In this document: in pieces, positions 6,805-13,803 of the stretch
Position numbering within the stretch: position 1 is the stretch's first letter
How the letters are laid out: every line of letters begins with the position of its first letter
NCBI GenBank assembly: GCA_016934645.1
Contig: JAFGSL010000455.1
Location: forward strand, 1-14,249
Direction: 5' to 3'
DNA length: 14,249 nucleotides
Source: Anaerolineae bacterium
GTDB taxonomy: Bacteria; Chloroflexota; Anaerolineae; B4-G1; SLSP01
Position numbers and translations under genes: made by a program
Notes under the pieces: generated by a model
What the model was told of the DNA's origin: nothing
The model's input: only the letters and a program-made list of their open reading frames with translations
Database searches by the model: none

Positions 6805-7668
6805 TTATCCTTCTTTCTTTGCCCCGCGTGCGACGTCGAGACCTTTCTTCGCCAGTTTAATCGCCAAGCCACCACCAGGAACAAGCAAATCCACCGTCTC
6901 CACACCCACGTCGAAGAGGAAAGCGGGATCGACAATCTTGCCAACGTACTGCTGGAAAGTCTTCCCGCCAGCCTGCCATTGCCCAGTCAGGCCATCGTAC
7001 TCAACAATCGCCTCCTTCTCCTTGGAAAGCCAGCGATATTGGAAAGCGTAGACGGGCCGGTAGTAGAGGTCAATCTGCGCGACGTCGATGCAATCCTCTA
7101 AAATGCGCTCCGCCTTCACGCTCTTGATCATCTCAATCAGCACTTCGTGGACGATCGCCGACGCGCGCGCAGCGGGCGGTACAACGATGGCTTCCCCAGC
7201 GGAGAAGTCATCCAGATCATCCTCGGGAATTTCGACGGCGGCATACTTCAGGTAGTCGGTCAAGGCTGGCGCCCGCGTGTTATCCAGCCCGTCGAAAAAG
7301 ACATCGGCATGCAGTTCCTCGCGGCAGTGTTCCAGCCCGGCGAGGGTGATCTTCCCGTCACAAACCTGGTACTCCTTCCCCTCAATCGTCACGGATTTGA
7401 CGACTGGATCGCTGAACGGCAGTGGATAATCGGCGCGACGCTCATAGACGTAACGCGCATCGCACACCACGTGCCAGAACGGTTCGTAGCGTTGTTCTTT
7501 GTACAATAGCGTGAAATCATCATCCTTGGGACGTTGAAACAAACTTCCCATCTTCGCCATCGTTCCAAAGGCATCCACTTTGTGGCCCCACGCGCGCCCC
7601 TCCGCCTGATTGACAGAGAGCTGGGCCTGCAAAATAAACGCTCGTTCATCAGTAAGATTGATTTCCAT
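6805..7668 (-). CDS. conserved-looking protein of unknown function, 287 aa
   Basis: I do not recognise this family. The protein has 287 residues, no signal peptide and no clear membrane segment. Two stretches look alike: RYEPFWHVVCDARYVYERR (60-78) and YYRPVYAFQYRWLSKEKEA (202-220). Each pairs an aromatic-Pro-aromatic motif with a basic patch, and the second is followed by VEYDGLTGQW, an arrangement reminiscent of beta-strand modules ending in an xGxTG turn. Four cysteines (69, 103, 115, 193) and two histidines (66, 114) could bind metal, but no CxxC pair is present. The C-terminus (about 254-287) is a hydrophobic then strongly basic helix (KLAKKGLDVARGAKKEG), possibly membrane- or nucleic-acid-associated. 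The preferred ATG at 7668 has AGGTGAGG just upstream; a GTG nine bases earlier is possible. It overlaps the Nudix gene by 20 nt, implying translational coupling. Confidence 0.8.
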   Translation of the reverse strand: MEINLTDERAFILQAQLSVNQAEGRAWGHKVDAFGTMAKMGSLFQRPKDDDFTLLYKEQRYEPFWHVVCDARYVYERRADYPLPFSDPVVKSVTIEGKEYQVCDGKITLAGLEHCREELHADVFFDGLDNTRAPALTDYLKYAAVEIPEDDLDDFSAGEAIVVPPAARASAIVHEVLIEMIKSVKAERILEDCIDVAQIDLYYRPVYAFQYRWLSKEKEAIVEYDGLTGQWQAGGKTFQQYVGKIVDPAFLFDVGVETVDLLVPGGGLAIKLAKKGLDVARGAKKEG

Positions 7669-8116
7669 GCACCTCACCTACTTTCGGATAGCTGGTTTCA
7701 TTCCCCCAACTTTTGACCTCTGACAAAAAATCCTCAAGCCCCAACAGGCCTGATGCCCACAAAAATGCCCGGTCTCGCTCCGGAATCTCCGACAGCGCCA
7801 ACCATCTCACGTCTACCAGAATTTGCACGCCATCCATAAATTCTGGATCGATTCCCAACTCAGTTTCTTGATCACCAATTTCCAACAGAAAAGTATAACT
7901 CACATCCTGTGGCGAGTACACTTGCGTAGCGATTTCTCGTATCACCACACCATCCACGCGACATTCTTCCCGGAGTTCACGAACGGCAGCCTCCGCTGGC
8001 GTCTCGTTCACCTCAACACCGCCACCCGGCAAGCACCACCAGGTTGCCCCTTCGTGCTGATGCCTGACCATCAGCAACTTGTTTTTCCTATGTACGACGC
8101 ACTGTGCTCTTGGCAT
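7649..8116 (-). CDS. Nudix hydrolase
   Basis: This is a 155-aa Nudix protein. The Nudix box is almost complete: G32, E38, then REL and EE at 46-51, as expected for the GX5EX7REUXEEXGU signature. The penultimate Gly is replaced by Arg (R53). The box follows CLPGGGVEV, the usual strand-loop entry. Such enzymes hydrolyse nucleoside-diphosphate-linked compounds using Mg2+ held by the box glutamates; the substrate here cannot be told. ATG at 8116 begins directly with the first strand (MPRAQCVVHR), 10 nt after the S66 peptidase stop, with AGGA close before it. A TTG at 8134 would add six residues and overlap that gene, and is less likely. The end overlaps the next gene by 20 nt. Together with the fragment at 80-175, the window holds two Nudix-related sequences. 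Confidence 0.9.
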   Translation of the reverse strand: MPRAQCVVHRKNKLLMVRHQHEGATWWCLPGGGVEVNETPAEAAVRELREECRVDGVVIREIATQVYSPQDVSYTFLLEIGDQETELGIDPEFMDGVQILVDVRWLALSEIPERDRAFLWASGLLGLEDFLSEVKSWGNETSYPKVGEVHGNQSY

Positions 8117-8126
8117 ATCCTGTCGA

Positions 8127-9137
8127 CTATACAACTGCCGCGTCTATGATTTCGAACCGTCGGTTTTCCACATCAATCCAAACCCGACACCCTATCGGCA
8201 TCGTGAGTTGCGGTGATGTATGTCCAAAGTCCATATCCGCGATAATAGGGAAAGTATACTGGCTTGTCCGCTCCAAGACAACCTCGCGAAGCTGCTCTTT
8301 CTCTTCGCCAGTATAGCGCATAGGACGACCAACAAGCAATCCCTTGAGCTTCTGCAGAACACCCATATTCTCGTAATCCATCAAGATACTATCGACAGTT
8401 TCCGGAGACGGTGCTTCTTCCGAAGTTTCAAAGAACATAACGACATCCCGCCACTCCGGCCAGAACCGCGTTCCTCGCAAATGCTGCAAAGACCCTATAC
8501 AACCTCCAATGAGTATGCCCTCAGCTTTGCCTTCCCTCAACCAGGTCCAGCCTGCCGAGTTGCGTTGTTCACGGGGACGTTCAAGATCAGCTTTGTGTCC
8601 CCAATCCAGAAACTCCTCTGTCCACCACGTGGATGATACGATAGGACCAATCGGCTTCGCTTCACACAGCGCCTTCAGCATATAGTCTTCTGTGTACGCG
8701 AACATCCGCGGATACTCAGCGAAATCGGTCAACAAGGCCGGGCCGTTGAACGTCACCAAACCCGTTTCCTGCCAGATTGCCACGTTGAGCACCGTGATGT
8801 CGGAGAATCCCATGAAGATTTTCGGGTTCTTCCGAATCAGGTTAAAATCCAGCAGCGGCAGCAGATGGCAGGAATGATCCCCGCCTATCGTCGCGATGAC
8901 CGCCCTGACTTCTGGATCACCGAACATACCGTTGATGTCGTCGGCCCGATGTTGCGGTGTATCGGAGACGAATCCGTGTTGGTTGAGGGCGTGTGGCGCG
9001 ATCTTCACCTTGAAGCCAAGCGATTGCAGATGACGAACGCCCAGCTCGACACGATGAGGATACATTCCCGCTCCTCCCCAGGAGGGACTGACAATGCCCA
9101 CCGTGTCTCCGGGACGCAGTCTCGCAGGCCTAATCAT
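8127..9137 (-). CDS. S66-family peptidase (LD-carboxypeptidase / MccF-like)
   Basis: This is a 336-aa serine peptidase of family S66. It begins with the family's typical MIRPARLRPGDTVGIVSPSW. The nucleophile is Ser89 in TIGGDHSCHLLPLLD. Glu237 in MFFETSEEAP and His306 in DFGHTSPQLTMPIG complete the Ser-Glu-His triad. Members either trim L,D-linked tetrapeptides of murein in the cytoplasm (LdcA) or cleave microcin-C-type aminoacyl nucleotides (MccF). The GGxxS form and the about 330-aa length look closer to MccF than to LdcA, but this is a judgement by eye. There is no signal peptide, so it is cytoplasmic. The start at 9137 is 4 nt after the creatininase-family stop. An ATG at 9149 would overlap that gene and add four unusual residues. 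It is part of the tight block ending with the mannosidase. Confidence 0.93.
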   Translation of the reverse strand: MIRPARLRPGDTVGIVSPSWGGAGMYPHRVELGVRHLQSLGFKVKIAPHALNQHGFVSDTPQHRADDINGMFGDPEVRAVIATIGGDHSCHLLPLLDFNLIRKNPKIFMGFSDITVLNVAIWQETGLVTFNGPALLTDFAEYPRMFAYTEDYMLKALCEAKPIGPIVSSTWWTEEFLDWGHKADLERPREQRNSAGWTWLREGKAEGILIGGCIGSLQHLRGTRFWPEWRDVVMFFETSEEAPSPETVDSILMDYENMGVLQKLKGLLVGRPMRYTGEEKEQLREVVLERTSQYTFPIIADMDFGHTSPQLTMPIGCRVWIDVENRRFEIIDAAVV

Positions 9138-9141
9138 ACCT

Positions 9142-9963
9142 CTACACATCCTCCCGCCACAATCCTTCGCGCAAGCTGTTGCCGTGCCCACGATAGAGAT
9201 GCGGGTATGCCAGCCGGTGCTGCACTTCGCGGACGATGATTTCTGCCGCCGCCTCGAAGGTCTCGCGCCCAAACTCCGCCGTGGCATCCTGCGGTTGCAT
9301 CCATCCACCGACACCCACCAGCGATTCATCCTTCGGCGGGAGCAGGCTCAGATCCACGGTTTGGGGATGCAGGGCCAGCATGTGCGACGTCTCCCAGCCC
9401 GCTGCGTGATCACCCGCGTGCGGATACTGGTCACGCACGAGCAAATAATCGACGCAGGCCCAGGCCAGCATCCCATGCCGCTTGCTGTACTCCCGTTGGT
9501 TGAACTGCAACACTGCCGCGCGCGCGTGATCGATGAGCGGATAGTGGCCTGCCACCAGCACCCCCAGCGCGAAGCCAAGCGTCTCCGCTTCGACGAGGAT
9601 GTGCAACAGCAGTTTGTGATAATTCAACGCTTGTTCCGTCGCCGAGAAGGACTGCCGCTCCGGCGTGAAATTATCCGGCGAGAGGGCCATCCCCTCGGCG
9701 ATTTTGTCGCGGTCGGCGGCGTTGGCCTCCATCAGCGCTTCCAGACGGCTTTCGCCGTAGTAGAGCGGCGGGAAGACCAACCCACCGCCCTGCTGGGCGC
9801 ACATGATCGCCAGCCCTTCCGCCTGCAACGTGTCCGCGCCCAGCGGGTTGTGGACGCCGTGCCATTCAATCGTCCCGATGGGGATGTAGAGCACCGGACA
9901 CGCTTGCCGCCGGGCGACAACCTGTGCGGGACGCATCAAATGATAGCGCACTTCAGATTCCAT
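9142..9963 (-). CDS. creatininase-family amidohydrolase
   Basis: This is a 273-aa protein of the creatininase superfamily, metal-dependent cytoplasmic enzymes that open cyclic or linear amides (creatinine, formamides in pterin or riboflavin-like pathways, mycofactocin precursor). The metal motif IPIGTIEWHGVHNPLGADT supplies E33, H35 and D44. VAGHYPLIDHARA supplies H140, although the usual GHGGN is GHYPL here. HAGDHAAGWETSHMLALHP (182-200) matches the HAG...ETS signature but carries extra residues between the two halves. The substrate is unknown, and the altered GHYPL loop argues against true creatininase. GAGGAGG lies 9 nt before the ATG, inside the 17-nt gap after the FG-GAP gene. A long open frame on the opposite strand is a compositional shadow. 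Confidence 0.9.
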   Translation of the reverse strand: MESEVRYHLMRPAQVVARRQACPVLYIPIGTIEWHGVHNPLGADTLQAEGLAIMCAQQGGGLVFPPLYYGESRLEALMEANAADRDKIAEGMALSPDNFTPERQSFSATEQALNYHKLLLHILVEAETLGFALGVLVAGHYPLIDHARAAVLQFNQREYSKRHGMLAWACVDYLLVRDQYPHAGDHAAGWETSHMLALHPQTVDLSLLPPKDESLVGVGGWMQPQDATAEFGRETFEAAAEIIVREVQHRLAYPHLYRGHGNSLREGLWREDV

Positions 9964-9980
9964 TCCGGCCAGCCTCCTCG

Positions 9981-11963
9981 CTATGACGATGCCTGCTCGC
10001 GCTTCCGCTTACGCCACCACTCTGCGATAACCCCGGCAAGCCCTAGGAAACTCAATCCAACAAGCCAGAGTGGTTCACTGAACAAGCTCGTTTCAAAACT
10101 CACCGCGCCTAGTTGTGTGGGGCTGGGCTGCACAGGAGCGATGGTATACTCGCGATGGACATCGGTGACGGAGCTGCTGGTTAGGGTGTTTCTCGTCGTA
10201 TCGAGCACCGCTCCGGCATCCTGAGTCCAATCCTGGCATGGACGATCCCGATACCACAGCATAAGATTTCCCTCAGTCCATCCAGCAATCTGGGTAAGAT
10301 TGTATTTGAAGGTGATATTGGCTTGTGCGCTGCTGCCGCGCTGGCTGTCCACACGCCATAACAACCCATTGGTATCGTAATCCTGACCGCAAGTGTTGAC
10401 ATAATGGCGTGTCACATAAACTGAGCCATTTTGCACACCGCTGGTGTATGTCACAGAGACGTCACTATAACCCACTGCGTTGGTTAGCATTGCCAAAGGG
10501 TTCATCAGGCGATAACGCGCTGCCGAGGATGAATCATAGTCGCTGAAAACGAGGTATGCCCTACCCTGATTAGCATTGTAGCCATAAGCACCAACAACGA
10601 AATCGCCATAGCCATCGCCGTCAATATCGCCACCACCAGAAAGAGAGCGCCCTGTATAGTTGCCCGCGTTGTAACCCTCGTAGAGAATGCCGACACTGTT
10701 CAAATCCATATCCCCACTAGGGTGCGCCGACCCTAACACAAGGTAAACCCATCCGCGATTTGAGTCAGCCCCATAAGCACCAATAAGTATATCCGCATAA
10801 CCATCACCGTTCACATCGCCGGCCCCAGCCAGCGTACGTTCCAAACCAATGAAGTTACTACCCGACGTCAGGTTGTATGTCGCGCTCGCAACGTTGATCA
10901 AAGAGGTTATCGACATATAATCGTCGCCCAACACCAAGTAGGCCCGTCCGTTGTAACCACCGTTGTAGTTAGTAGCACCCACCAGAAAATCGGCATAACC
11001 ATCGCCGTTGACATCCCCAGCACCGGTCACACAACTGCCGGATTGATCGCCGCTGTTCTCACCATCATAATAACGGTAAGCAACCGCATCCAGGTCACCA
11101 AAGGTTGGAGAAGAAGATCCGGCTACGAGATAGGTGCGGCCTGTGGCTCCATTATGCCCATACGCACCGATGAGCATATCGGCATAGCCATCACCGTCCA
11201 CGTCACCTGCACCGCCGACGCTCAACCCAGCCTCATCGCCAGCGTTGCTTCCCTGATAATTGGACACCGTCATGACAGCGCCATTCCAACGCCAGAGTGT
11301 CGCTTGGCCCGCGGCGTCGCCGACCGCAGTCGTGCCGGCGGGAGCACCGATAAGAATATCGTCATAGCCATCACCATCTACATCACCAACCCCGCTGACT
11401 GAGTATCCAAATCGTGCCCAATCCCGGTCACCGACTGCGTATTGTGTTGTGAGAGGTGAAATTGCCCCGGAAAGCGTCGCACTGCCGAAGATCAAATCAA
11501 CACGCCCACAGTCATCGGTAAGAGATCCACATCCTGTGCTCACATAACCAGGAGAACCCACAATAATGTCGTCAAATCCATCACCGTTCACATCGCCTGC
11601 GCCGGCAACACTGAATCCCGTCCAGCCAGATCCCAGGTAGAGCGCGGCATCCGCGTTGCCCAGGTCTTCGTCCAATTGCCACCCACCAGGTTCTCCAAAG
11701 AAGATGTAAGCGCGCCCGTTTCCCGAATTGTAGTAGGGGGCACCGATGACCAAATCGTCATACCCATCGCCGTTCACATCGCCGGCGATCGCGACAGAAT
11801 ACCCACCCTGTTCGCCAGTTGCCTGGCCCACAAAGCTGGCATTGCTGTCTTCAATGCCACCCCCCGTCAATCCCGGAGGCGCTCCTTCACTCAATACCGG
11901 AACCGGTATCAACAACGAACTCAAAATAAGTGCTACAACCGTCAATCGTATCCCATATGTCAT
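9981..11963 (-). CDS. secreted seven-blade FG-GAP (integrin-type) propeller protein with C-terminal anchor
   Basis: This is a 660-aa protein. Residues 1-25 are a signal peptide (basic MTYGIR, then a hydrophobic core ending near VLSEG). Seven FG-GAP repeats follow, each with a calcium-loop motif GDVNGDGYDD or variant, at about 61, 123, 193, 253, 316, 382 and 445. This is the count needed for a closed seven-bladed beta-propeller. A beta-rich region (about 485-608, NITFKYNLTQIAGW...NLMLWYR) precedes a short linker, a hydrophobic segment (about 629-648) and a basic tail RKRKREQASS. That topology puts the propeller outside and the tail inside the cell. A role in adhesion or ligand binding is plausible, and calcium binding is expected. 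The start at 11963 is fixed by AAGGAG 7 nt upstream; the frame is open further upstream without a signal-peptide-like start. It lies 17 nt before the creatininase-family gene and may share its transcript. Confidence 0.92.
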   Translation of the reverse strand: MTYGIRLTVVALILSSLLIPVPVLSEGAPPGLTGGGIEDSNASFVGQATGEQGGYSVAIAGDVNGDGYDDLVIGAPYYNSGNGRAYIFFGEPGGWQLDEDLGNADAALYLGSGWTGFSVAGAGDVNGDGFDDIIVGSPGYVSTGCGSLTDDCGRVDLIFGSATLSGAISPLTTQYAVGDRDWARFGYSVSGVGDVDGDGYDDILIGAPAGTTAVGDAAGQATLWRWNGAVMTVSNYQGSNAGDEAGLSVGGAGDVDGDGYADMLIGAYGHNGATGRTYLVAGSSSPTFGDLDAVAYRYYDGENSGDQSGSCVTGAGDVNGDGYADFLVGATNYNGGYNGRAYLVLGDDYMSITSLINVASATYNLTSGSNFIGLERTLAGAGDVNGDGYADILIGAYGADSNRGWVYLVLGSAHPSGDMDLNSVGILYEGYNAGNYTGRSLSGGGDIDGDGYGDFVVGAYGYNANQGRAYLVFSDYDSSSAARYRLMNPLAMLTNAVGYSDVSVTYTSGVQNGSVYVTRHYVNTCGQDYDTNGLLWRVDSQRGSSAQANITFKYNLTQIAGWTEGNLMLWYRDRPCQDWTQDAGAVLDTTRNTLTSSSVTDVHREYTIAPVQPSPTQLGAVSFETSLFSEPLWLVGLSFLGLAGVIAEWWRKRKREQASS

Positions 11964-11970
11964 CGCTCTG

Positions 11971-11976
11971 CTCCTT
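11971..11976 (-). promoter_or_regulatory. Shine-Dalgarno that fixes the FG-GAP protein start
   Basis: The minus strand reads AAAAGGAG, 7 nt (CAGAGCG), then ATG at 11963. This start puts a proper signal peptide at the N-terminus. The longer in-frame reading to 12065 would bury it behind 34 polar residues and overlap the aldo/keto reductase stop. Confidence 0.8.
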
Positions 11977-12008
11977 TTGTGACAAGATAAACTGATAGAG
12001 ATTCGTGA

Positions 12009-12029
12009 CCTGATGCTTGATGCTTGATT
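12009..12029. repeat. heptamer repeat locus C: CTTGATG-type, 3 units
   Basis: The tandem units are CCTGATG, CTTGATG and CTTGATT. They lie in the leader between the aldo/keto reductase stop and the FG-GAP start, about 45 nt before the FG-GAP ATG. The flanking sequence shows no further clear units. Confidence 0.6.
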
Positions 12030-12061
12030 TGTCGAGTCGCCTCGCCATACTGTTGCCTCGA

Positions 12062-12832
12062 TCATTTGAGCGGATATTGTGGCGTTAGTTCCTCCACCAG
12101 CCGTACGTTCTCCTCAAGCTGCGCGACGTTGGTCATGCCGATGGTGAAGGCGTGAACCGTGCCGAGTCGCAGGACGTATTCGATGGCGTTGCGCACGTTG
12201 CTCTTCAACGCACCACAGCCGAGTACCTTCATCCCGTAGACGGCTTTCCCGGCAGCATACAGCTTTTCGATAACGGGAGCGACGTCGAGGGGTTGCGCGT
12301 CCATATTCACGCCGGCGTGGTTGATGCGCACCAGCACCACATCGACCCAGGGTACTTCGACGGCAGCGCGCAACGCACCCAGGCCGTGGCACGAAAATCC
12401 CACAGCGCGCACACTACCCTCTTCCTTGGCGCGGGAAAGCACCTCCATCGCGCCCGCGTACTTTTTGGGCCAGTTGGCATTACTCAGCGTGTGTAGCAGC
12501 ACGATATCGATGACGTCGGTATTCAGTTCTTTGCGGAAGCGCACCAGGTCCCTGGCGACGTCAGGGCCTCTCCGCGCCATCGTCTTGGTCGTAATCACCA
12601 CCTTGTCGCGGGGCACCCCCTGCAACGCGCGCGCCACGTGTGGATGTGATCCGTATTGGTCCGCCGCATCCCAGAAATTGACGCCTGCATCGTAGGCGCG
12701 GCGCAGCAGATTCGTCAGTCCATCCAATCCCAAAGCCGTCTGATCCGAACGCCCGTTCCAGCCGTGCGTGCCCGTCCCGATTGACAGACGTGAAACCCGT
12801 AGTCCTGTGTTTCCAAAGTTGATGTAGTCCAT
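12062..12832 (-). CDS. aldo/keto reductase
   Basis: This is a 256-aa NAD(P)H-dependent oxidoreductase of the aldo/keto reductase superfamily, which reduces aldehydes and ketones in the cytoplasm. The catalytic tetrad is visible: D55 and Y60 in NFWDAADQYGSH, K83 in VITTKTM and H114 in IVLLHTLSN. The N-terminus (FGNTGLRVSRLSIGTGTHG) is the usual first hairpin and strand. The C-terminal IGMTNVAQLEENV matches the cofactor-binding end of the barrel. At 256 aa it is somewhat shorter than the common 310-330 aa, with a short loop after strand 7. The substrate is unknown. The ATG at 12832 has no clear Shine-Dalgarno because the leader is made of 7-bp repeats (12834-12875); the protein start itself fits the family. 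Confidence 0.92.
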   Translation of the reverse strand: MDYINFGNTGLRVSRLSIGTGTHGWNGRSDQTALGLDGLTNLLRRAYDAGVNFWDAADQYGSHPHVARALQGVPRDKVVITTKTMARRGPDVARDLVRFRKELNTDVIDIVLLHTLSNANWPKKYAGAMEVLSRAKEEGSVRAVGFSCHGLGALRAAVEVPWVDVVLVRINHAGVNMDAQPLDVAPVIEKLYAAGKAVYGMKVLGCGALKSNVRNAIEYVLRLGTVHAFTIGMTNVAQLEENVRLVEELTPQYPLK

Positions 12833-12833
12833 A

Positions 12834-12875
12834 GTTTTTAGTCTCTAGTCGTTAGTCCTTTGTCTTTAGTCGTTA
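12834..12875. repeat. heptamer repeat locus D: GTCNTTA-type, 6 units
   Basis: Six contiguous 7-bp units: GTTTTTA, GTCTCTA, GTCGTTA, GTCCTTT, GTCTTTA and GTCGTTA. The array starts one base upstream of the aldo/keto reductase ATG and occupies its whole ribosome-binding region. Position 1 (G) and position 2 (T) never vary, and position 3 varies only in the first unit. Confidence 0.8.
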
Positions 12876-12895
12876 AACGCATAGACAACGGTCCG

Positions 12896-12923
12896 AAATC
12901 ACAAATCGAAAATCTAAAATCGA
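12896..12923. repeat. heptamer repeat locus E: AAATCNA-type, 4 units
   Basis: The four tandem units are AAATCAC, AAATCGA, AAATCTA and AAATCGA. The array covers the stop codon (12914-12916) and the last two codons of the LLM oxidoreductase. It is separated from locus D by about 20 nt and has an unrelated heptamer, so two different arrays share one 81-nt gap. Confidence 0.75.
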
Positions 12924-13741
12924 GGTGGGCCTTGCTGAATGCGGGTGCGCACGGGGTCATCCGGCGCGCCCCATTTCGCTTCGATCCACCACGTCGCACC
13001 GGCCTCTGCCCACGGTTGAACGATGGCGGCTGCCTTTTCGGCGTCGTCGCCCGGCGTTTCGCCCTCCATCACGATGTCGAAAGGCGTGGTCAAGGTGCGG
13101 CGCTCATCCACAAAGGCGTGCATCGCCCGGATGTCATCGGGCGTGGTCGCGCGACGTTTCCACTGGCGGCCTTTCTTTTCCATCACATCCGGCAGCAGAC
13201 CGTCATAGCGGAGCACACGGCGCATCGATTTCATCCTCGGCCACGCGCCGACGACCCAGATGGGGATGCGGGGCTGCTGCACAGGTGGCGGGCACGTCAG
13301 ATGGAGCTTCTCCGGTTTGACGTGATAGTGCTTCCCATCATACGCGAAGGGCAGCCCCTGCCACAAGCCGGTGATAATGTCCAGCCCTTCATCTAGCCGT
13401 TCGGCCCGGACCTTGCGATCTGTTTCCTCGCCGAACTTAGTGAAGCCGGTATCCACTGCCCCCAACCCCACCGCGAGGATGAGCCGCCCGCCGGAGAGAC
13501 GGTCCACCGTCGCCGTTTCGCTCGCCAGCTTCCACGGACGGCGACGCGTGACCGGCGTGATGATCACGCCGATGCGGATACGCTCGGTGACGGCGGCAAT
13601 CGCCCCCAACGTTACCCAGGGATCTGTAGCCCACACGGCATCCCACACGAAGAAGCCATCCCAGCCGGCGGCCTCGGCCTCGCGCGCAAAGGCGACGGCA
13701 GTCGTCACTTCCTGACCGGGAAAAACAAAGCCGTATTTCAT
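12914..13741 (-). CDS. luciferase-like (LLM) flavin-dependent oxidoreductase
   Basis: This is a 275-aa protein of the bacterial luciferase-like superfamily, TIM-barrel enzymes using reduced FMN or F420. The first strand and helix read KYGFVFPGQEV...AREAEAAGWDGFFVWDAVW (2-37). TLGAIAAVTERIRIGVIITPV (44-64) and LASETATVDRLSGGRLILAVGLG (72-94) are the characteristic central strands and cofactor loop. RAERLDEGLDIITGLWQG (113-130) and KPEKLHL (142-148) follow the usual order. The family is about 280-350 aa, so this is a short member. The reaction is unknown, and whether it uses F420 or FMN cannot be decided by eye. The start at 13741 begins the barrel normally; the frame stays open to 13840 but that part is intergenic repeat. 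GAGG lies about 11 nt upstream. The stop falls inside heptamer locus E. Confidence 0.9.
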   Translation of the reverse strand: MKYGFVFPGQEVTTAVAFAREAEAAGWDGFFVWDAVWATDPWVTLGAIAAVTERIRIGVIITPVTRRRPWKLASETATVDRLSGGRLILAVGLGAVDTGFTKFGEETDRKVRAERLDEGLDIITGLWQGLPFAYDGKHYHVKPEKLHLTCPPPVQQPRIPIWVVGAWPRMKSMRRVLRYDGLLPDVMEKKGRQWKRRATTPDDIRAMHAFVDERRTLTTPFDIVMEGETPGDDAEKAAAIVQPWAEAGATWWIEAKWGAPDDPVRTRIQQGPPRF

Positions 13742-13803
13742 TGGTTCACCATCCTCACGTTGAGCAGCATCTACTGGCCAAAGCCATACGCTCAACACAG
13801 CTC

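Noticed and set aside
5961..6860. A 299-codon plus-strand open frame
   Set aside because: It is antisense to the catalytic domain of the GH38 mannosidase and has no recognisable motif. It is a compositional shadow.
4344..6944. A longer mannosidase start at 6944 with a hydrophobic stretch resembling a signal peptide
   Set aside because: The extension is an out-of-frame reading of the preceding gene. The GH38 domain begins at 6788, and the HIDP motif normally lies near the N-terminus.
8127..9329. A longer S66 peptidase start at 9329
   Set aside because: The added 64 residues overlap the conserved end of the creatininase-family gene, and the family N-terminus begins at the ATG at 9137.
9094..10224. 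A 376-codon plus-strand open frame
   Set aside because: It lies antisense to the creatininase-family gene and runs into the ends of the S66 and FG-GAP genes, all with clear motifs. The product is rich in Arg, His and Gln without domain-like pattern, as expected for an antisense frame of a GC-rich gene.
9981..11963. Regularly spaced DNA repeats inside the FG-GAP gene that could suggest a CRISPR array
   Set aside because: The repeated DNA encodes the in-frame calcium loop GDVNGDGY, varies at third codon positions and sits in a continuous reading frame with a signal peptide.
12834..12923. Heptamer arrays as a degenerate CRISPR array
   Set aside because: The units are contiguous 7-mers without spacers, and neighbouring arrays have different units. 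No cas gene is present.
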